Below are positions 10,043 to 19,534 of a stretch of 64,000 nucleotides of DNA, one piece after another. The notes under the pieces are model-generated. The model saw nothing but the letters and a program-made list of their open reading frames with translations, did no database searches and was not told where the DNA came from. Made by a program: the position numbers and the translations under genes. Position 1 is the first letter of the stretch. Each line of letters begins with the position of its first letter. Origin of the DNA: Chloroflexota bacterium (lineage in GTDB: Bacteria > Chloroflexota > Dehalococcoidia > Lucifugimonadales > Australimonadaceae); the NCBI GenBank assembly GCA_009838965.1, contig VXQP01000081.1:72014-136013 (forward strand), written 5' to 3'.

Positions 10043-11121
10043 GACGTAGGCGGAACGCCGGCTTCGAGTAAATCGTCGAACCGTTGTGGGTCCTGCCTGG
10101 CAGCCTCGTAGAGGGCCATCACCGATGCGGCCTCCGCGTCGTCAAGGCCGTCAACGAACCAGGCCTGAGTGACCAGTCGGTCGAATTGGTCGACGGTGCC
10201 ACGGTTTCTCGCCAGTATCGCCAGCGAGGTCAGGATCTGACGGCCGGCGTCGACGTTGCGCTCCGCGAACGTGGCGGCCGTCAACGCCGCTTCCATGCTG
10301 CGGTCTGCGATATGGACCCAGTTCTGTGCCATTCGACCATCGCCGAGCACGCTCCCTGCAATCCGGGGAAGGTCCTGTAGTACCGGCACTAGAGCGGGGT
10401 TGTCGTCAGCGGCGCCAGCTATGAGGACGAGCACCTCGAGATGCGCCTCCCGCAGGTCGATTTGGTTTGGGTTGGCTGTGAGCCAGTAGCGGCCCTGAAC
10501 GACGCGTGCATGGGGGTCGGCATAGACACGGTCCCTCGCGTACCAGAGCATCCGTATCTCATCGACACGGATGCCGTCGTTGACCCATGGGACTAGGGCA
10601 ACCGCGTCGCCGAGATGGCGGTCCTTGACCCACGTCTTGACCAGCGCCGTAACCGCCTCGGCGTGCCATTCGTCCGGCGGGTCGGCGAACCATGGCACGA
10701 GTTGTGATAGCCGGTCGAAGGCTTGCTTCTCCCTGGACGTGGGCGTGGGCGTTGGGCTGGGCGTTGGAGTGAGACGCGGCGTGGGCGTAGGTGTTGGCCC
10801 GGGAGTCGGTGTGAAGGTGGGAATAGGAGTGGGCGTTGCCACAGGGATGGATGTTGGAGTGAGCGCGGGAGTGGGCGGCGGTATCAGCAGAGGAGACTGT
10901 CCAAAGATGCGCTGGTAGTCGTCCGAACGGGACGACGACTCCTCAGCGGTTGCGGTGGCCTCCACGGTCGCAGTGGCCCCAACCGCAGCGGTGGCCCCTG
11001 CATCCGGGTCGGGTGTAGGGGTCTCTGGATCAGACCTGCACGCGGCGAGCGCGAGTGCAAGGAGCACTAGAGCAAGCAGGGCGAGCGTTCGCAAGCGAGT
11101 AGCCTCCAAACCGATCCTCAA
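10039..11121 (-). CDS. lipoprotein with Pro/Thr-rich linker, unknown C-terminal domain
   Basis: Signal peptide with lipobox LALAAC; PT repeat linker; TTG start overlapping the aldolase stop. Confidence 0.75.
   Translation of the reverse strand: MRIGLEATRLRTLALLALVLLALALAACRSDPETPTPDPDAGATAAVGATATVEATATAEESSSRSDDYQRIFGQSPLLIPPPTPALTPTSIPVATPTPIPTFTPTPGPTPTPTPRLTPTPSPTPTPTSREKQAFDRLSQLVPWFADPPDEWHAEAVTALVKTWVKDRHLGDAVALVPWVNDGIRVDEIRMLWYARDRVYADPHARVVQGRYWLTANPNQIDLREAHLEVLVLIAGAADDNPALVPVLQDLPRIAGSVLGDGRMAQNWVHIADRSMEAALTAATFAERNVDAGRQILTSLAILARNRGTVDQFDRLVTQAWFVDGLDDAEAASVMALYEAARQDPQRFDDLLEAGVPPTS
10735..10885. repeat. degenerate low-complexity repeat encoding TPTP linker
   Basis: Repeated gtgggcgttgg/gtgggagt units; encodes TPTPIPTFTPTPGPTPTPTP. 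Confidence 0.8.
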
Positions 11122-11885
11122 AGGTCCGCGTTGACGTTCCTGAGGAAATCCTCTGCGCCGATGCGGAGCAGGCTCCAGGCAGAGACGGTTACGAAGTTCG
11201 CGCCTTGTCTGATGAACTCGGCCACGCCGGCGGTGTCGGCCGGACTGTTGCCACCCACCCCAACGAACTTGCCGCCGGCCCGGATCCGGGGGATGACCTC
11301 GCTCATTACCCGGCGGACTTCGGCGGCGCCGGGGTTGCCTAGGCTCTGCCCCAGATCGGAAGGGGCCACATGGAGAACGTCGGCGCCGGCAACCTGAAGG
11401 ATATCGTCGAGGTTGTTCACGGCTTCGATGTCTTCGACCATCGGGATCACCAGCACTTGTGAGTTGATCCAGGCCGTGGCCTCGTTCCGGGAGACGCCGA
11501 TGCCGTAGTCATGGGCCCGGCCGATGGCCACTCCCCGGTAACCGTCGGGGTAGTAGCGAGCGGCACGAGCAACCGCCGCGGCCTGTTCTCCGGTGTTGAC
11601 GTGGGGGACGATTATCCCTTGGAGGCCGCGGTCGAGGAACCGGAGGATGGTCTGCTCGGAGTGGTCGGGGATGCGGGCGATGGGAGTGATGCCGAAGGAC
11701 TCGGCGGCGCGGACCATGTGCTCGACCTGGTCCAGGTCGGCTGGGCCGTGTTCGCAGTCGATCATGACGAAGTCGTACCCGAGAGCGCCGAGGATCTCCA
11801 CGGTGTCGGGAGCGTAACGGGTGACGATGCCCCCGAAGACGACTTTGCCTTCATGCAGTTTGGCCTTGGTGGTATTGGTGCGCAT
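11118..11885 (-). CDS. HpcH/HpaI aldolase family protein
   Basis: DFVMIDCEHGPADLDQ, GYRGVAIGRAHDYG, VIPMVEDIEAVNNLDDI. Confidence 0.93.
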   Translation of the reverse strand: MRTNTTKAKLHEGKVVFGGIVTRYAPDTVEILGALGYDFVMIDCEHGPADLDQVEHMVRAAESFGITPIARIPDHSEQTILRFLDRGLQGIIVPHVNTGEQAAAVARAARYYPDGYRGVAIGRAHDYGIGVSRNEATAWINSQVLVIPMVEDIEAVNNLDDILQVAGADVLHVAPSDLGQSLGNPGAAEVRRVMSEVIPRIRAGGKFVGVGGNSPADTAGVAEFIRQGANFVTVSAWSLLRIGAEDFLRNVNADL

Positions 11886-11892
11886 GAGGTTC

Positions 11893-13518
11893 CTAGCGGT
11901 TCAACGCCGTCTCAGCCGACGTGATGAACTCCAGCAGCGCCGCCTGGCCCTCCTCGGTGGCGCGGCGGGCGCGCAGGATCGCGGGGCCGACTTCCTCCGG
12001 GTCCTCGACGCGCTCCGCCCATCCGCCCAGCGAGCGGGCCAGATCGGCGTAGTTGCCGCCCACGTCCCGTGTGCCGTACTTCTCGTGGGAGCCGACGAGC
12101 CGCCTCGTCTCGATGGCCATCGTCGAGTTGTTCGACACCATCGTGATGATCGGAATGCCGTTGCGCACGGCGGTCTCGAAGTCGAGGCCCGTCATGCCGA
12201 ACGCGGCGTCGCCTATCCAGTTGATGCAGACCTTGTCCGGTTCGGCGAGTTTGGCGCCCATCGCGAAGCCGAGGCCCGTGCCGAGCGCATGGGACTTGCC
12301 CCAGCCGATGTAGCTGCGCGGACCTGCTGACCGGTAGAACGGGACCATCTGGTCGCGCGGGCTGCCGGAGTCGTGGGTGACGATGGCCTCGTCTGCCTGG
12401 ATGGTGCGGTTCAGCTCCCAGACGACCCGGTACGGGTTGATGGGCGCGTCCTGCGATTCGAGTTTGCCGCGCCACTGCTCGACCCACGCGCCGTACATCG
12501 ACGCGACCTCCGCCTCGACCGTGGACCGCCGGCCCGCGTTCGCCCCACCCATGTCGCTGACAGCGTCGATGAGCTGAAGCATGCCCGGCTTCGCGTCCGC
12601 CAGCAGGGGGTGAGCGGCGGCGTAGTTCCTGTTCAGGTCCGCCTCGTCGTTGGTGAGCTGGATGATCGTCCGGCCCTCGGGCAGGGGCAGGTTCATCTGG
12701 TGCTTGGCCAGGCTCGCTCCCACCGCGAGGATGACGTCGGCCCGGTCCAGGAAACTCCGCACCATGGGCGAGGTCGACGTCGAGGCCGTGCCGATGGAGA
12801 GCGGGTGGGTCTCGGGGAACGCGCTCTTGCCGAGGAGCGTCGCCGCGACGGGTGCTCCCAGCATCTCGGCCAGCTCGACGACCTCGTCTGTCGCTCCGGC
12901 CCAGAGGACGCCCTGTCCGGCCAGTATCACCGGCGCGTTGGCGTTGGCAAGGGCGCGGGCGGCGCGCTCCACGTCTTGCGGGTCTGCGAGGGTGCGCGTC
13001 GACGTGACCGGTTCATAGCCCGTCTCGCCGATGTCCAGTTCGGCGACGTCGGTCGGCAGTTCGACCATCACGGGGCCCGGCCTGCCGTTGCGCAGCCGGG
13101 AGAAGGCGCGCCGCATCGCGTCGTCGGTCTGCTCGGGGACGTTGATGGTCTCGAGCCACTTGGTCACGTTGCGGTAGCCGCGCTCCGCCGTGAAGTAGCG
13201 GGGCCAGCCCTTGCGGTCGCGTGGGTACCCCGATGGCAGCACGAGGAGCGGCGACGAGTCCGCATAGGCCGTCGTCACCCCGGCGAACGCGTTCTCCGCG
13301 CCCGGCCCCGCCTGCATCGCGAACACCCCGATCTTCGAGCCGTTGCTGGCGCGGCTGAGACCGTCTGCCATACCGAGGCCGACACGCTCCTGGCGGCACA
13401 CGATGGGCCTGATGCCGGCGTCGGCAACGGCGTCGATCAGATCGGTCGTGGGATAGCAGAAGAGGTACTCGACCCCCTCCCGCTTCAGGATCTCAGCCAT
13501 CGCTTCCAGAGCCTTCAT
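11893..13518 (-). CDS. thiamine-pyrophosphate-dependent enzyme (acetolactate synthase large-subunit-like)
   Basis: REGVEYLFCYPTTDLIDAV, CRQERVGLGMADG, TPP motif GDAAFGMTGLDFETAVRNGIPIITMVSNN. Confidence 0.92.
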   Translation of the reverse strand: MKALEAMAEILKREGVEYLFCYPTTDLIDAVADAGIRPIVCRQERVGLGMADGLSRASNGSKIGVFAMQAGPGAENAFAGVTTAYADSSPLLVLPSGYPRDRKGWPRYFTAERGYRNVTKWLETINVPEQTDDAMRRAFSRLRNGRPGPVMVELPTDVAELDIGETGYEPVTSTRTLADPQDVERAARALANANAPVILAGQGVLWAGATDEVVELAEMLGAPVAATLLGKSAFPETHPLSIGTASTSTSPMVRSFLDRADVILAVGASLAKHQMNLPLPEGRTIIQLTNDEADLNRNYAAAHPLLADAKPGMLQLIDAVSDMGGANAGRRSTVEAEVASMYGAWVEQWRGKLESQDAPINPYRVVWELNRTIQADEAIVTHDSGSPRDQMVPFYRSAGPRSYIGWGKSHALGTGLGFAMGAKLAEPDKVCINWIGDAAFGMTGLDFETAVRNGIPIITMVSNNSTMAIETRRLVGSHEKYGTRDVGGNYADLARSLGGWAERVEDPEEVGPAILRARRATEEGQAALLEFITSAETALNR

Positions 13519-13631
13519 GGTCTTCTCCTTGCGTCCGACAGTGGGTCCGTCGCCCCGCATTGTAGCCGCCGCAGCATCTCCTCTCTCCTGTATCCTCACA
13601 GTCCGTTCGTGGGGAGTGAGGAAGGTAAGTG

Positions 13632-14786
13632 ATGAAGGTTGTCATCGCACCGCAGAGCTTCAAGGGAAGCATCTCAGCGCTCGATGCCGCCAGGGCTATG
13701 GAGGAAGGGGTGCTGCGGGTCGTACCGGACGCCGGGACTGTTCTCGTGCCGGTGGCGGATGGCGGCGACGGAACGCTCGAGACGCTTGTTGATGCAACCG
13801 GCGGGGAGATCCGTTCCACGACGGTGACAGGCCCCATCGGAAAGCCGGTCGCGGCGGAGTGGGGCGCGCTCGGCGATGGGCAGACCGCCGTGATCGAGAT
13901 GGCGCGTACCTCCGGTCTTGCAATGCTCTCGCTCGCTGAACGCGACCCACTGCGCGCAACCACGTACGGGCTCGGTGAGGTGCTCCGTGAGGCGCTCGAC
14001 GCCGGCTTTCGCAGCTTCATCGTGGGCATCGGCGGCAGCGCAACGAACGATGGCGGCGCGGGGATGGCTCAGGCCCTGGGCGTCCGGCTGCTGGATGAGA
14101 CCGGGAAAAACCTTCCATGGGGGGGAGCGGCGCTCGCTGACCTCCGGAGCATAGATATGTCGGGACTGGATGAACGAGCAATCGATGCTCGGTTTTCAGT
14201 GGCATGCGACGTATCGAACCCGCTCACCGGCCCCGAGGGCGCCTCGGCGGTATACGGCCCACAGAAGGGGGCCACACCCGAGCTGGTCCAGCAGTTGGAC
14301 GCTGCTCTGAAGAACTTTGCAAAGGTTGTTGAACGCGATACCGGAACGAGCATCGACGCCGTCCGCGGTTCGGGCGCTGCCGGCGGACTTGGCGGGGGGA
14401 TGATGGCATTCCTCGGAGGTTCACTGCGGGCGGGCGTGGACATCGTACTGGACCATGTCGGACTGGACGGAAAGCTGGAAGGGGCCGACCTGGTGATCAC
14501 CGGTGAAGGCCGGATCGATTTTCAGACCGTCTATAACAAGGCCCCCATCGGGGTTGCACGGCGAGCGAAACGAAGAGGTATCCCCGTGCTGGCCGTCTGC
14601 GGCTCTCTCGGCAAGGGGTTCGAAGACGTCCATGCGGAGGGTATCGATGCTGCTGTGTCCATCCTCACTGCTCCGATGACCCTGGATGAGGCGTCGGCTC
14701 GCGCCGGCGAGCTCATCGCGGATGCCGTAGCCGAGGTGATGCGGTCCATGAAGGCAGGAAGCACGGTCTTCGGGCAGGACGGTTAG
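13632..14786 (+). CDS. glycerate kinase (GlxK/GarK family)
   Basis: MKVVIAPQSFKGSISALDAARAMEEGV, PVADGGDGTLETLVDATGG, GIGGSATNDGGAGMAQALG, ITGEGRIDFQT. Confidence 0.96.
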   Translation: MKVVIAPQSFKGSISALDAARAMEEGVLRVVPDAGTVLVPVADGGDGTLETLVDATGGEIRSTTVTGPIGKPVAAEWGALGDGQTAVIEMARTSGLAMLSLAERDPLRATTYGLGEVLREALDAGFRSFIVGIGGSATNDGGAGMAQALGVRLLDETGKNLPWGGAALADLRSIDMSGLDERAIDARFSVACDVSNPLTGPEGASAVYGPQKGATPELVQQLDAALKNFAKVVERDTGTSIDAVRGSGAAGGLGGGMMAFLGGSLRAGVDIVLDHVGLDGKLEGADLVITGEGRIDFQTVYNKAPIGVARRAKRRGIPVLAVCGSLGKGFEDVHAEGIDAAVSILTAPMTLDEASARAGELIADAVAEVMRSMKAGSTVFGQDG

Positions 14787-14837
14787 CCTTCCACCGGCGG
14801 CGGGGCAGTAGAATCGCGGGGAGAGGAGCTGCGGAGC

Positions 14838-16058
14838 ATGGGACTTCACGCCAGGCAGTTCGACCCCGACGACCGTGGGCCGCTGGACGGTCTGCGTGTG
14901 CTCGACATGTCGCGGCTCGTGGCCGGGAACATGCTGACCCTCCAGCTCGCGGACTTCGGCGCCGAGGTGGTCAAGATCGAGGCGCTGCCGAACGGCGATC
15001 CGCTGCGAGCCTGGGGCGACAGCTCAGTGCAAACGCACTGGAAGACATACTGCCGCAACAAGAAGAGTGTGTCGGTCAACCTGCGCGAGGACGACGGGCG
15101 GGCGCTCGTGCGACGGCTGGCAAGGAACGCAGACGTGCTCGTCGAGAACTTCATCCCGGGCCGGTTGGAGGAGATGGGGCTGGCGCCGGAGGCCCTGCAC
15201 GGGGACAATTTCGGCCTCGTTGTTGTACGCGTCTCCGGATTCGGCCAGACCGGGCCATATCGGGAGCGGCCGGGGTTCGGCACGCTGGTGGAGGCGATGT
15301 CCGGGTTCGCGGACCGGAACGGCTTCCCCGACCGAGAGCCCGTCCTGCCCCCGATGGCGCTGGCGGACATGGCGGCGGGCCTGTACGGCGCGATGGCCGT
15401 GCTGATTGCGCTGCGCGAGCGCGAGGTGAAGGGCGGCGCAGGACAGGTGATTGACCTCTCGCTCCTTGAACCCGTCTTCTCCATCCTCGGCGCTGATGCC
15501 GCGGGCTACAAGGTCGATGGCAACATCAAGCAGCGCGTGGGCAGCGGCTCCAACACCGCGTCTCCCCGGAACGTCTACGCCACGAAGGACGGCAAGTGGG
15601 TGGCCCTGTCCGCGTCCATCCAGTCGATGGCGGAGCGCGTGTTCAGGTTGGTCGGCAGAGAGGACGCCATCGAGGACCCCCGTTTCCGCAACAACGCCCA
15701 GCGCGTGCGGCACCGCGACGAGGTCGACGCCATGATCGGCGGGTGGATGGCCGAGCGCGGACTCGACGAAGCGCTCGCAGCATTCAACGACGCGGGCGTG
15801 ACCGCCGGGCCCGTCTACGACATCTCCCAGTTCCTCGACGACCCCCACGTCATCGAGCGCGAGGTGGTGATCGACCTGCCCGACAACGACGTGGGGACGG
15901 TCCCGGCGCACAACATCGTGCCCCGGCTCTCGCGGACGCCGGGCACCTTCCGCTACCCCGCACCCAGGTTGGGGCAGCACAACGACGAGATCTTCGGCGG
16001 CGCGGGCGTCTCCGCCGGGGAGATGGCCGATCTTCGAGCGCGAGGTGTGATTGGATGA
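14838..16058 (+). CDS. CaiB/BaiF family (family III) CoA transferase
   Basis: LDGLRVLDMSRLVAGNMLTLQLADFGAEVVKIE; RNKKSVSVNLREDDGRALVRRLARNADVLVENF. Confidence 0.96.
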   Translation: MGLHARQFDPDDRGPLDGLRVLDMSRLVAGNMLTLQLADFGAEVVKIEALPNGDPLRAWGDSSVQTHWKTYCRNKKSVSVNLREDDGRALVRRLARNADVLVENFIPGRLEEMGLAPEALHGDNFGLVVVRVSGFGQTGPYRERPGFGTLVEAMSGFADRNGFPDREPVLPPMALADMAAGLYGAMAVLIALREREVKGGAGQVIDLSLLEPVFSILGADAAGYKVDGNIKQRVGSGSNTASPRNVYATKDGKWVALSASIQSMAERVFRLVGREDAIEDPRFRNNAQRVRHRDEVDAMIGGWMAERGLDEALAAFNDAGVTAGPVYDISQFLDDPHVIEREVVIDLPDNDVGTVPAHNIVPRLSRTPGTFRYPAPRLGQHNDEIFGGAGVSAGEMADLRARGVIG

Positions 16059-16945
16059 CCGACGAACGAAAGCCCCCGGTGTGGCGGTCGCTGCTGTACG
16101 TGCCGGCGAACGTCGAACGCTATCTCGCCAGGGCCCACGAGCGGGGCGCCGACGGCATCATCCTCGATCTGGAGGACTCGGTCCCGCCCGGGGAGAAGGA
16201 GTCGGCGCGGGCGGGCGTACAGGCCGCTGCGGAGCGTGTCGGACAGGCGGGTGCGGACGTGCTCGTGCGCGTCAACCAGCCCCTGCGGCTCGCCGTGCCG
16301 GACATCGAGGCGTGCGTCTCCCCTGCTGTCCTCGCCCTTGTCCTACCGAAGGTCGCCGGTCCCGCCCACGTCAGGCTGCTCGACGAGATGGTGTCGGAGC
16401 TGGAAGCGGAGCGCGGGATGGCTATCGGGGCGACGGCGTTCCTGGCGATGGTCGAGACGCCGGAGGCCTTCTTCCAGATCAGCGAGATCGCGAAGGCGAG
16501 CCCGCGCATCGCGGCCATCACCATCGGCGCGGAGGACCTGGCGTCGTCGCTGGGGATGCAGCCGGACTCCGAGACGCTGCTTTACCCGAAGACGCAGTCC
16601 GTGTACGCGGCCAAGGCGGCGGGAGTGATGGCGCTGGGCATCTTCGGCACCGTGGCCGACTACCAGGACCTGGATGCCGTGCGCGAGGTGGCGCTCAAGG
16701 CAAGGCGGTTCGGGCTGGAAGGCGCGTCGTGCATCCACCCGAGCGTCGTGCCTGTACTCAATGAAGCGTTCAGCCCCGGTGAGGAAGAGGTCGCCCTCGC
16801 CAGGCGCATCATCGAGGCGAACGCCGAGGCGGAGAAGTCCGGCCGCGGCTCCTTCCAGCTCGACGGCAAGATGATCGACGTGCCGGTGGTGCAGCGCGCC
16901 CAGCGCCTCCTCGCACGCCACGAAGCCATCGCCGCGCGGGGATAG
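16055..16945 (+). CDS. HpcH/HpaI aldolase / citrate lyase beta subunit (CitE-like)
   Basis: RSLLYVPANVERYLARAHERGADGIILDLEDSVPPGEK; GAEDLASSLG; ATGA overlap with the CoA transferase. Confidence 0.93.
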   Translation: MTDERKPPVWRSLLYVPANVERYLARAHERGADGIILDLEDSVPPGEKESARAGVQAAAERVGQAGADVLVRVNQPLRLAVPDIEACVSPAVLALVLPKVAGPAHVRLLDEMVSELEAERGMAIGATAFLAMVETPEAFFQISEIAKASPRIAAITIGAEDLASSLGMQPDSETLLYPKTQSVYAAKAAGVMALGIFGTVADYQDLDAVREVALKARRFGLEGASCIHPSVVPVLNEAFSPGEEEVALARRIIEANAEAEKSGRGSFQLDGKMIDVPVVQRAQRLLARHEAIAARG

Positions 16946-16952
16946 CGAGGCT

Positions 16953-18251
16953 ATGGCCGCTTCGACACGTCCGCTCGGCTGGGTGACTCGTGACGCCTGG
17001 CTGATGGTGAGCGCCCGGTTCCTGAGAACGTTCGCCCAGTCGCTCATAGCCGTCTTCTTCGGGATATATCTCATCGAACTGGGCTACAGCCTCGTGCAGA
17101 TGGGGTTGCTGGTCACCATCGGTTCGGTCGGCAGCGCCCTGTTCGCCACCCTGATCGTCTTCATCGGCGACACCCTCGGCAGACGCCGGTTGCTCATCGG
17201 GTTCACGGCGATGATGGCTCTCGCCGGGCTCGGCTACGCGTTCACGGAGCGGTACACGCTGCTGGCGTTCGTATCGTTCTTCGTAGGGAGCCTCGCCATC
17301 TCAGGAAGCGGGCCGAGAGGACCGGTGCAGCCGCTGGAGCAGGCGGCGCTTCCGGACACCACCACGGCCGAGCACCGCACGGACCTCTTCGCGCTGGCGG
17401 GCATGGGCGAGCGGGCCGCGCGGCTGGTGGGCACGATCGGGGCAGCCGCCCCCGCCGTACTCGTCCCGCTCCTTGGTGTGAACGAGATCACGGCCTTCAA
17501 GCTCATGTTCGTCGTCTACGCCGTGCTCATGCTGGTGTCCGGGGCCATGTACGGCCTGCTCTCGCCGGCGGTCGACTCAGGCGTGAGCGGGGGCGGATGG
17601 CGCAACCCTCTGCGGCTCGAGTCGCGGAGGACCATCTTTACCCTCGCCGCCGTCGTGTCGGTGGACGGCTTCGCGACGCGGTTCGTCTTCTTCAGCCTCG
17701 TGGGGGCGTGGTTCTACCGTGAGTACGGATTCGATGTCAGTGAGGTTGCCTACGTGCTCGCCGGATCGACGGCGCTGAACATGGTTTCGCTCTGGGTTGC
17801 TGCGCGCCTGGCGAACCGGATCGGCCTGCTGAATACGGTCATCTACACCCATATCCCGGCGGTGGCGGCCACGATCGCCATCCCCTTCGTCCCCACGGCC
17901 TGGCTGGCGGTCGTCCTCTGGTATGTGCGGGCGTTCTTCGGGCAGATGGACGTCCCCGCCCGGCAGTCGTACATGATGGCGATCGTGAACCGGGACGAGC
18001 GCGTCGCCATGGCCAGCATCACCAACGTGAGCCAGGCGGCCGTCGGCGCGGCCACGCCGTCGCTCGCGACCGTCCTGTGGCAGGCTGTCTCGGCGAGCGC
18101 GCCGTTCGTCGCCTCGGGCGCCCTCAAGACCGTCTACCTCGTCGGCCTCTACATGGCGTTCAAGGACGTCCATCCGCCGGAGGAGCAGGAGCGCGCCGAG
18201 CGGAAGCGGCTGGAACGCGAGGCGCGACGCACAGGGTCGGCGGACGCCTGA
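16953..18251 (+). CDS. MFS transporter
   Basis: About 12 TM helices; FIGDTLGRRRLLIGF loop motif. Confidence 0.88.
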   Translation: MAASTRPLGWVTRDAWLMVSARFLRTFAQSLIAVFFGIYLIELGYSLVQMGLLVTIGSVGSALFATLIVFIGDTLGRRRLLIGFTAMMALAGLGYAFTERYTLLAFVSFFVGSLAISGSGPRGPVQPLEQAALPDTTTAEHRTDLFALAGMGERAARLVGTIGAAAPAVLVPLLGVNEITAFKLMFVVYAVLMLVSGAMYGLLSPAVDSGVSGGGWRNPLRLESRRTIFTLAAVVSVDGFATRFVFFSLVGAWFYREYGFDVSEVAYVLAGSTALNMVSLWVAARLANRIGLLNTVIYTHIPAVAATIAIPFVPTAWLAVVLWYVRAFFGQMDVPARQSYMMAIVNRDERVAMASITNVSQAAVGAATPSLATVLWQAVSASAPFVASGALKTVYLVGLYMAFKDVHPPEEQERAERKRLEREARRTGSADA

Positions 18252-18322
18252 GGCTGAGATGGGCATTTGTGCCCTGTTCATGGTTGCGGTAGGCTCGCGC
18301 CATCTCGAATGGGAGGCGCGTC

Positions 18323-19477
18323 ATGGTTATGCAAGGCACCGACATGAAGGTGGCGGAGACCCCTACCGGCCAACTCGAAGACTTCCGCATTCCCGACGCC
18401 TACGAGGACTGGCTGGAGAGCGAGGGAGTGATGGTCCACAAGACCTTCTACATCCCCAACTGGCACGAGGTCGAGGTCGGCCCCTGGGAGCGTAAGGGCG
18501 GCGAGGGCGCGGTCGTCCACATCGACAACGCTCTCCTGCCGAACGACCTGCACGTGGTCGACATCAGGCCCGGCGGCAAGTCCGAGCCTGAGCACCACAT
18601 GTACGAGATCAACTTCTACATCGTCTCCGGGCGCGGCGCGACCACCGTCTGGATGGACGAGTCGAGCAAGCAGACGTTCGAGTGGAGGACGGGCTCCCTC
18701 TTCACCATCCCCCTCAACTCCTGGTACCAGCACTTCAACGGCTCCGGCGATGAGAAGGTCCGCTACATGGCCACCACCAACGCTCCGCCGATGATGCGCC
18801 TCTTCCGCGACACGGACTTCATGTTCAACAACGACTTCATGTTCCATTCACGCTACTCGGACGACGAGTCTTGGTTCTCCGGTAATGGCACGCTCTACAA
18901 CAAGCGCATCTGGGAGAGCAACTTCATCCCCAACGCGCCCGACATGGCGCTCTATGGCTGGAAGGAGCGCGGCGCGGGCGGCATCAACGCCATGCTGCAG
19001 ATGGGCAAGAACGACATGGGGAACCACATCTCGGAGTTCCCGATCGGCACCTACAAGAAGGCCCACCGGCACGGCCCCGGCGCACACCTCTTCCTCCTCA
19101 GCGGCGACTCCGGCTTCTCCCTGCTGTGGACCAAGCCCGACCGCTCCGACATGATCAAGTGCGACTGGCAGGTCGGCACCATCGTCATCATCCCGGGTGA
19201 GGGTACCTACCACCAGCACTTCAACTCCGGCACGACGCGCGCCCGCTACATGGCGCTGCGCGACGGCAAGGGCGGTTTCGTCGCGCCGAACACCGCCGCG
19301 GGCGGGGACGTGAGCATGAAGGAGGGCGGCATCCAGGTGGAGTACGAGGACGAGGACCGCGAGATCCACGAGATCTTCGAGGCTGAACTCGCCAGGTCCG
19401 GCGCCCAGTGCAACATGAAGGCCTTCATCCCGTACTGCACCGGCGTCGCAGGCGTTACCGACGAACGAAGGACGTAG
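18323..19477 (+). CDS. cupin-domain protein (probable bicupin)
   Basis: PGGKSEPEHHMYEINFYIVSGRGATTVW and a second AHRHGPGAHLFLLSGDSGFSLLW ... HQHFNSGTTRARYMAL. Confidence 0.82.
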   Translation: MVMQGTDMKVAETPTGQLEDFRIPDAYEDWLESEGVMVHKTFYIPNWHEVEVGPWERKGGEGAVVHIDNALLPNDLHVVDIRPGGKSEPEHHMYEINFYIVSGRGATTVWMDESSKQTFEWRTGSLFTIPLNSWYQHFNGSGDEKVRYMATTNAPPMMRLFRDTDFMFNNDFMFHSRYSDDESWFSGNGTLYNKRIWESNFIPNAPDMALYGWKERGAGGINAMLQMGKNDMGNHISEFPIGTYKKAHRHGPGAHLFLLSGDSGFSLLWTKPDRSDMIKCDWQVGTIVIIPGEGTYHQHFNSGTTRARYMALRDGKGGFVAPNTAAGGDVSMKEGGIQVEYEDEDREIHEIFEAELARSGAQCNMKAFIPYCTGVAGVTDERRT

Positions 19478-19481
19478 GAGT

Positions 19482-19515
19482 GTTCCCCTTCCTGAGGGAT
19501 TGAGGAAGGGGGAAC
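19482..19515. promoter_or_regulatory. stem-loop between cupin gene and PL8-like lyase
   Basis: GTTCCCCTTCCT gagggattg AGGAAGgGGGGAAC-type inverted repeat: 12 bp with one bulge; no following T-run. Confidence 0.5.
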
Positions 19516-19534
19516 TCGTTGCGCGGAGTGACTG

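Noticed and set aside
10735-10885. CRISPR-like repeat array
   Set aside because: Degenerate short units without unique spacers; in-frame PT-rich protein linker.
12373-13632. 419-aa plus-strand ORF
   Set aside because: Shadow of the TPP-enzyme gene.
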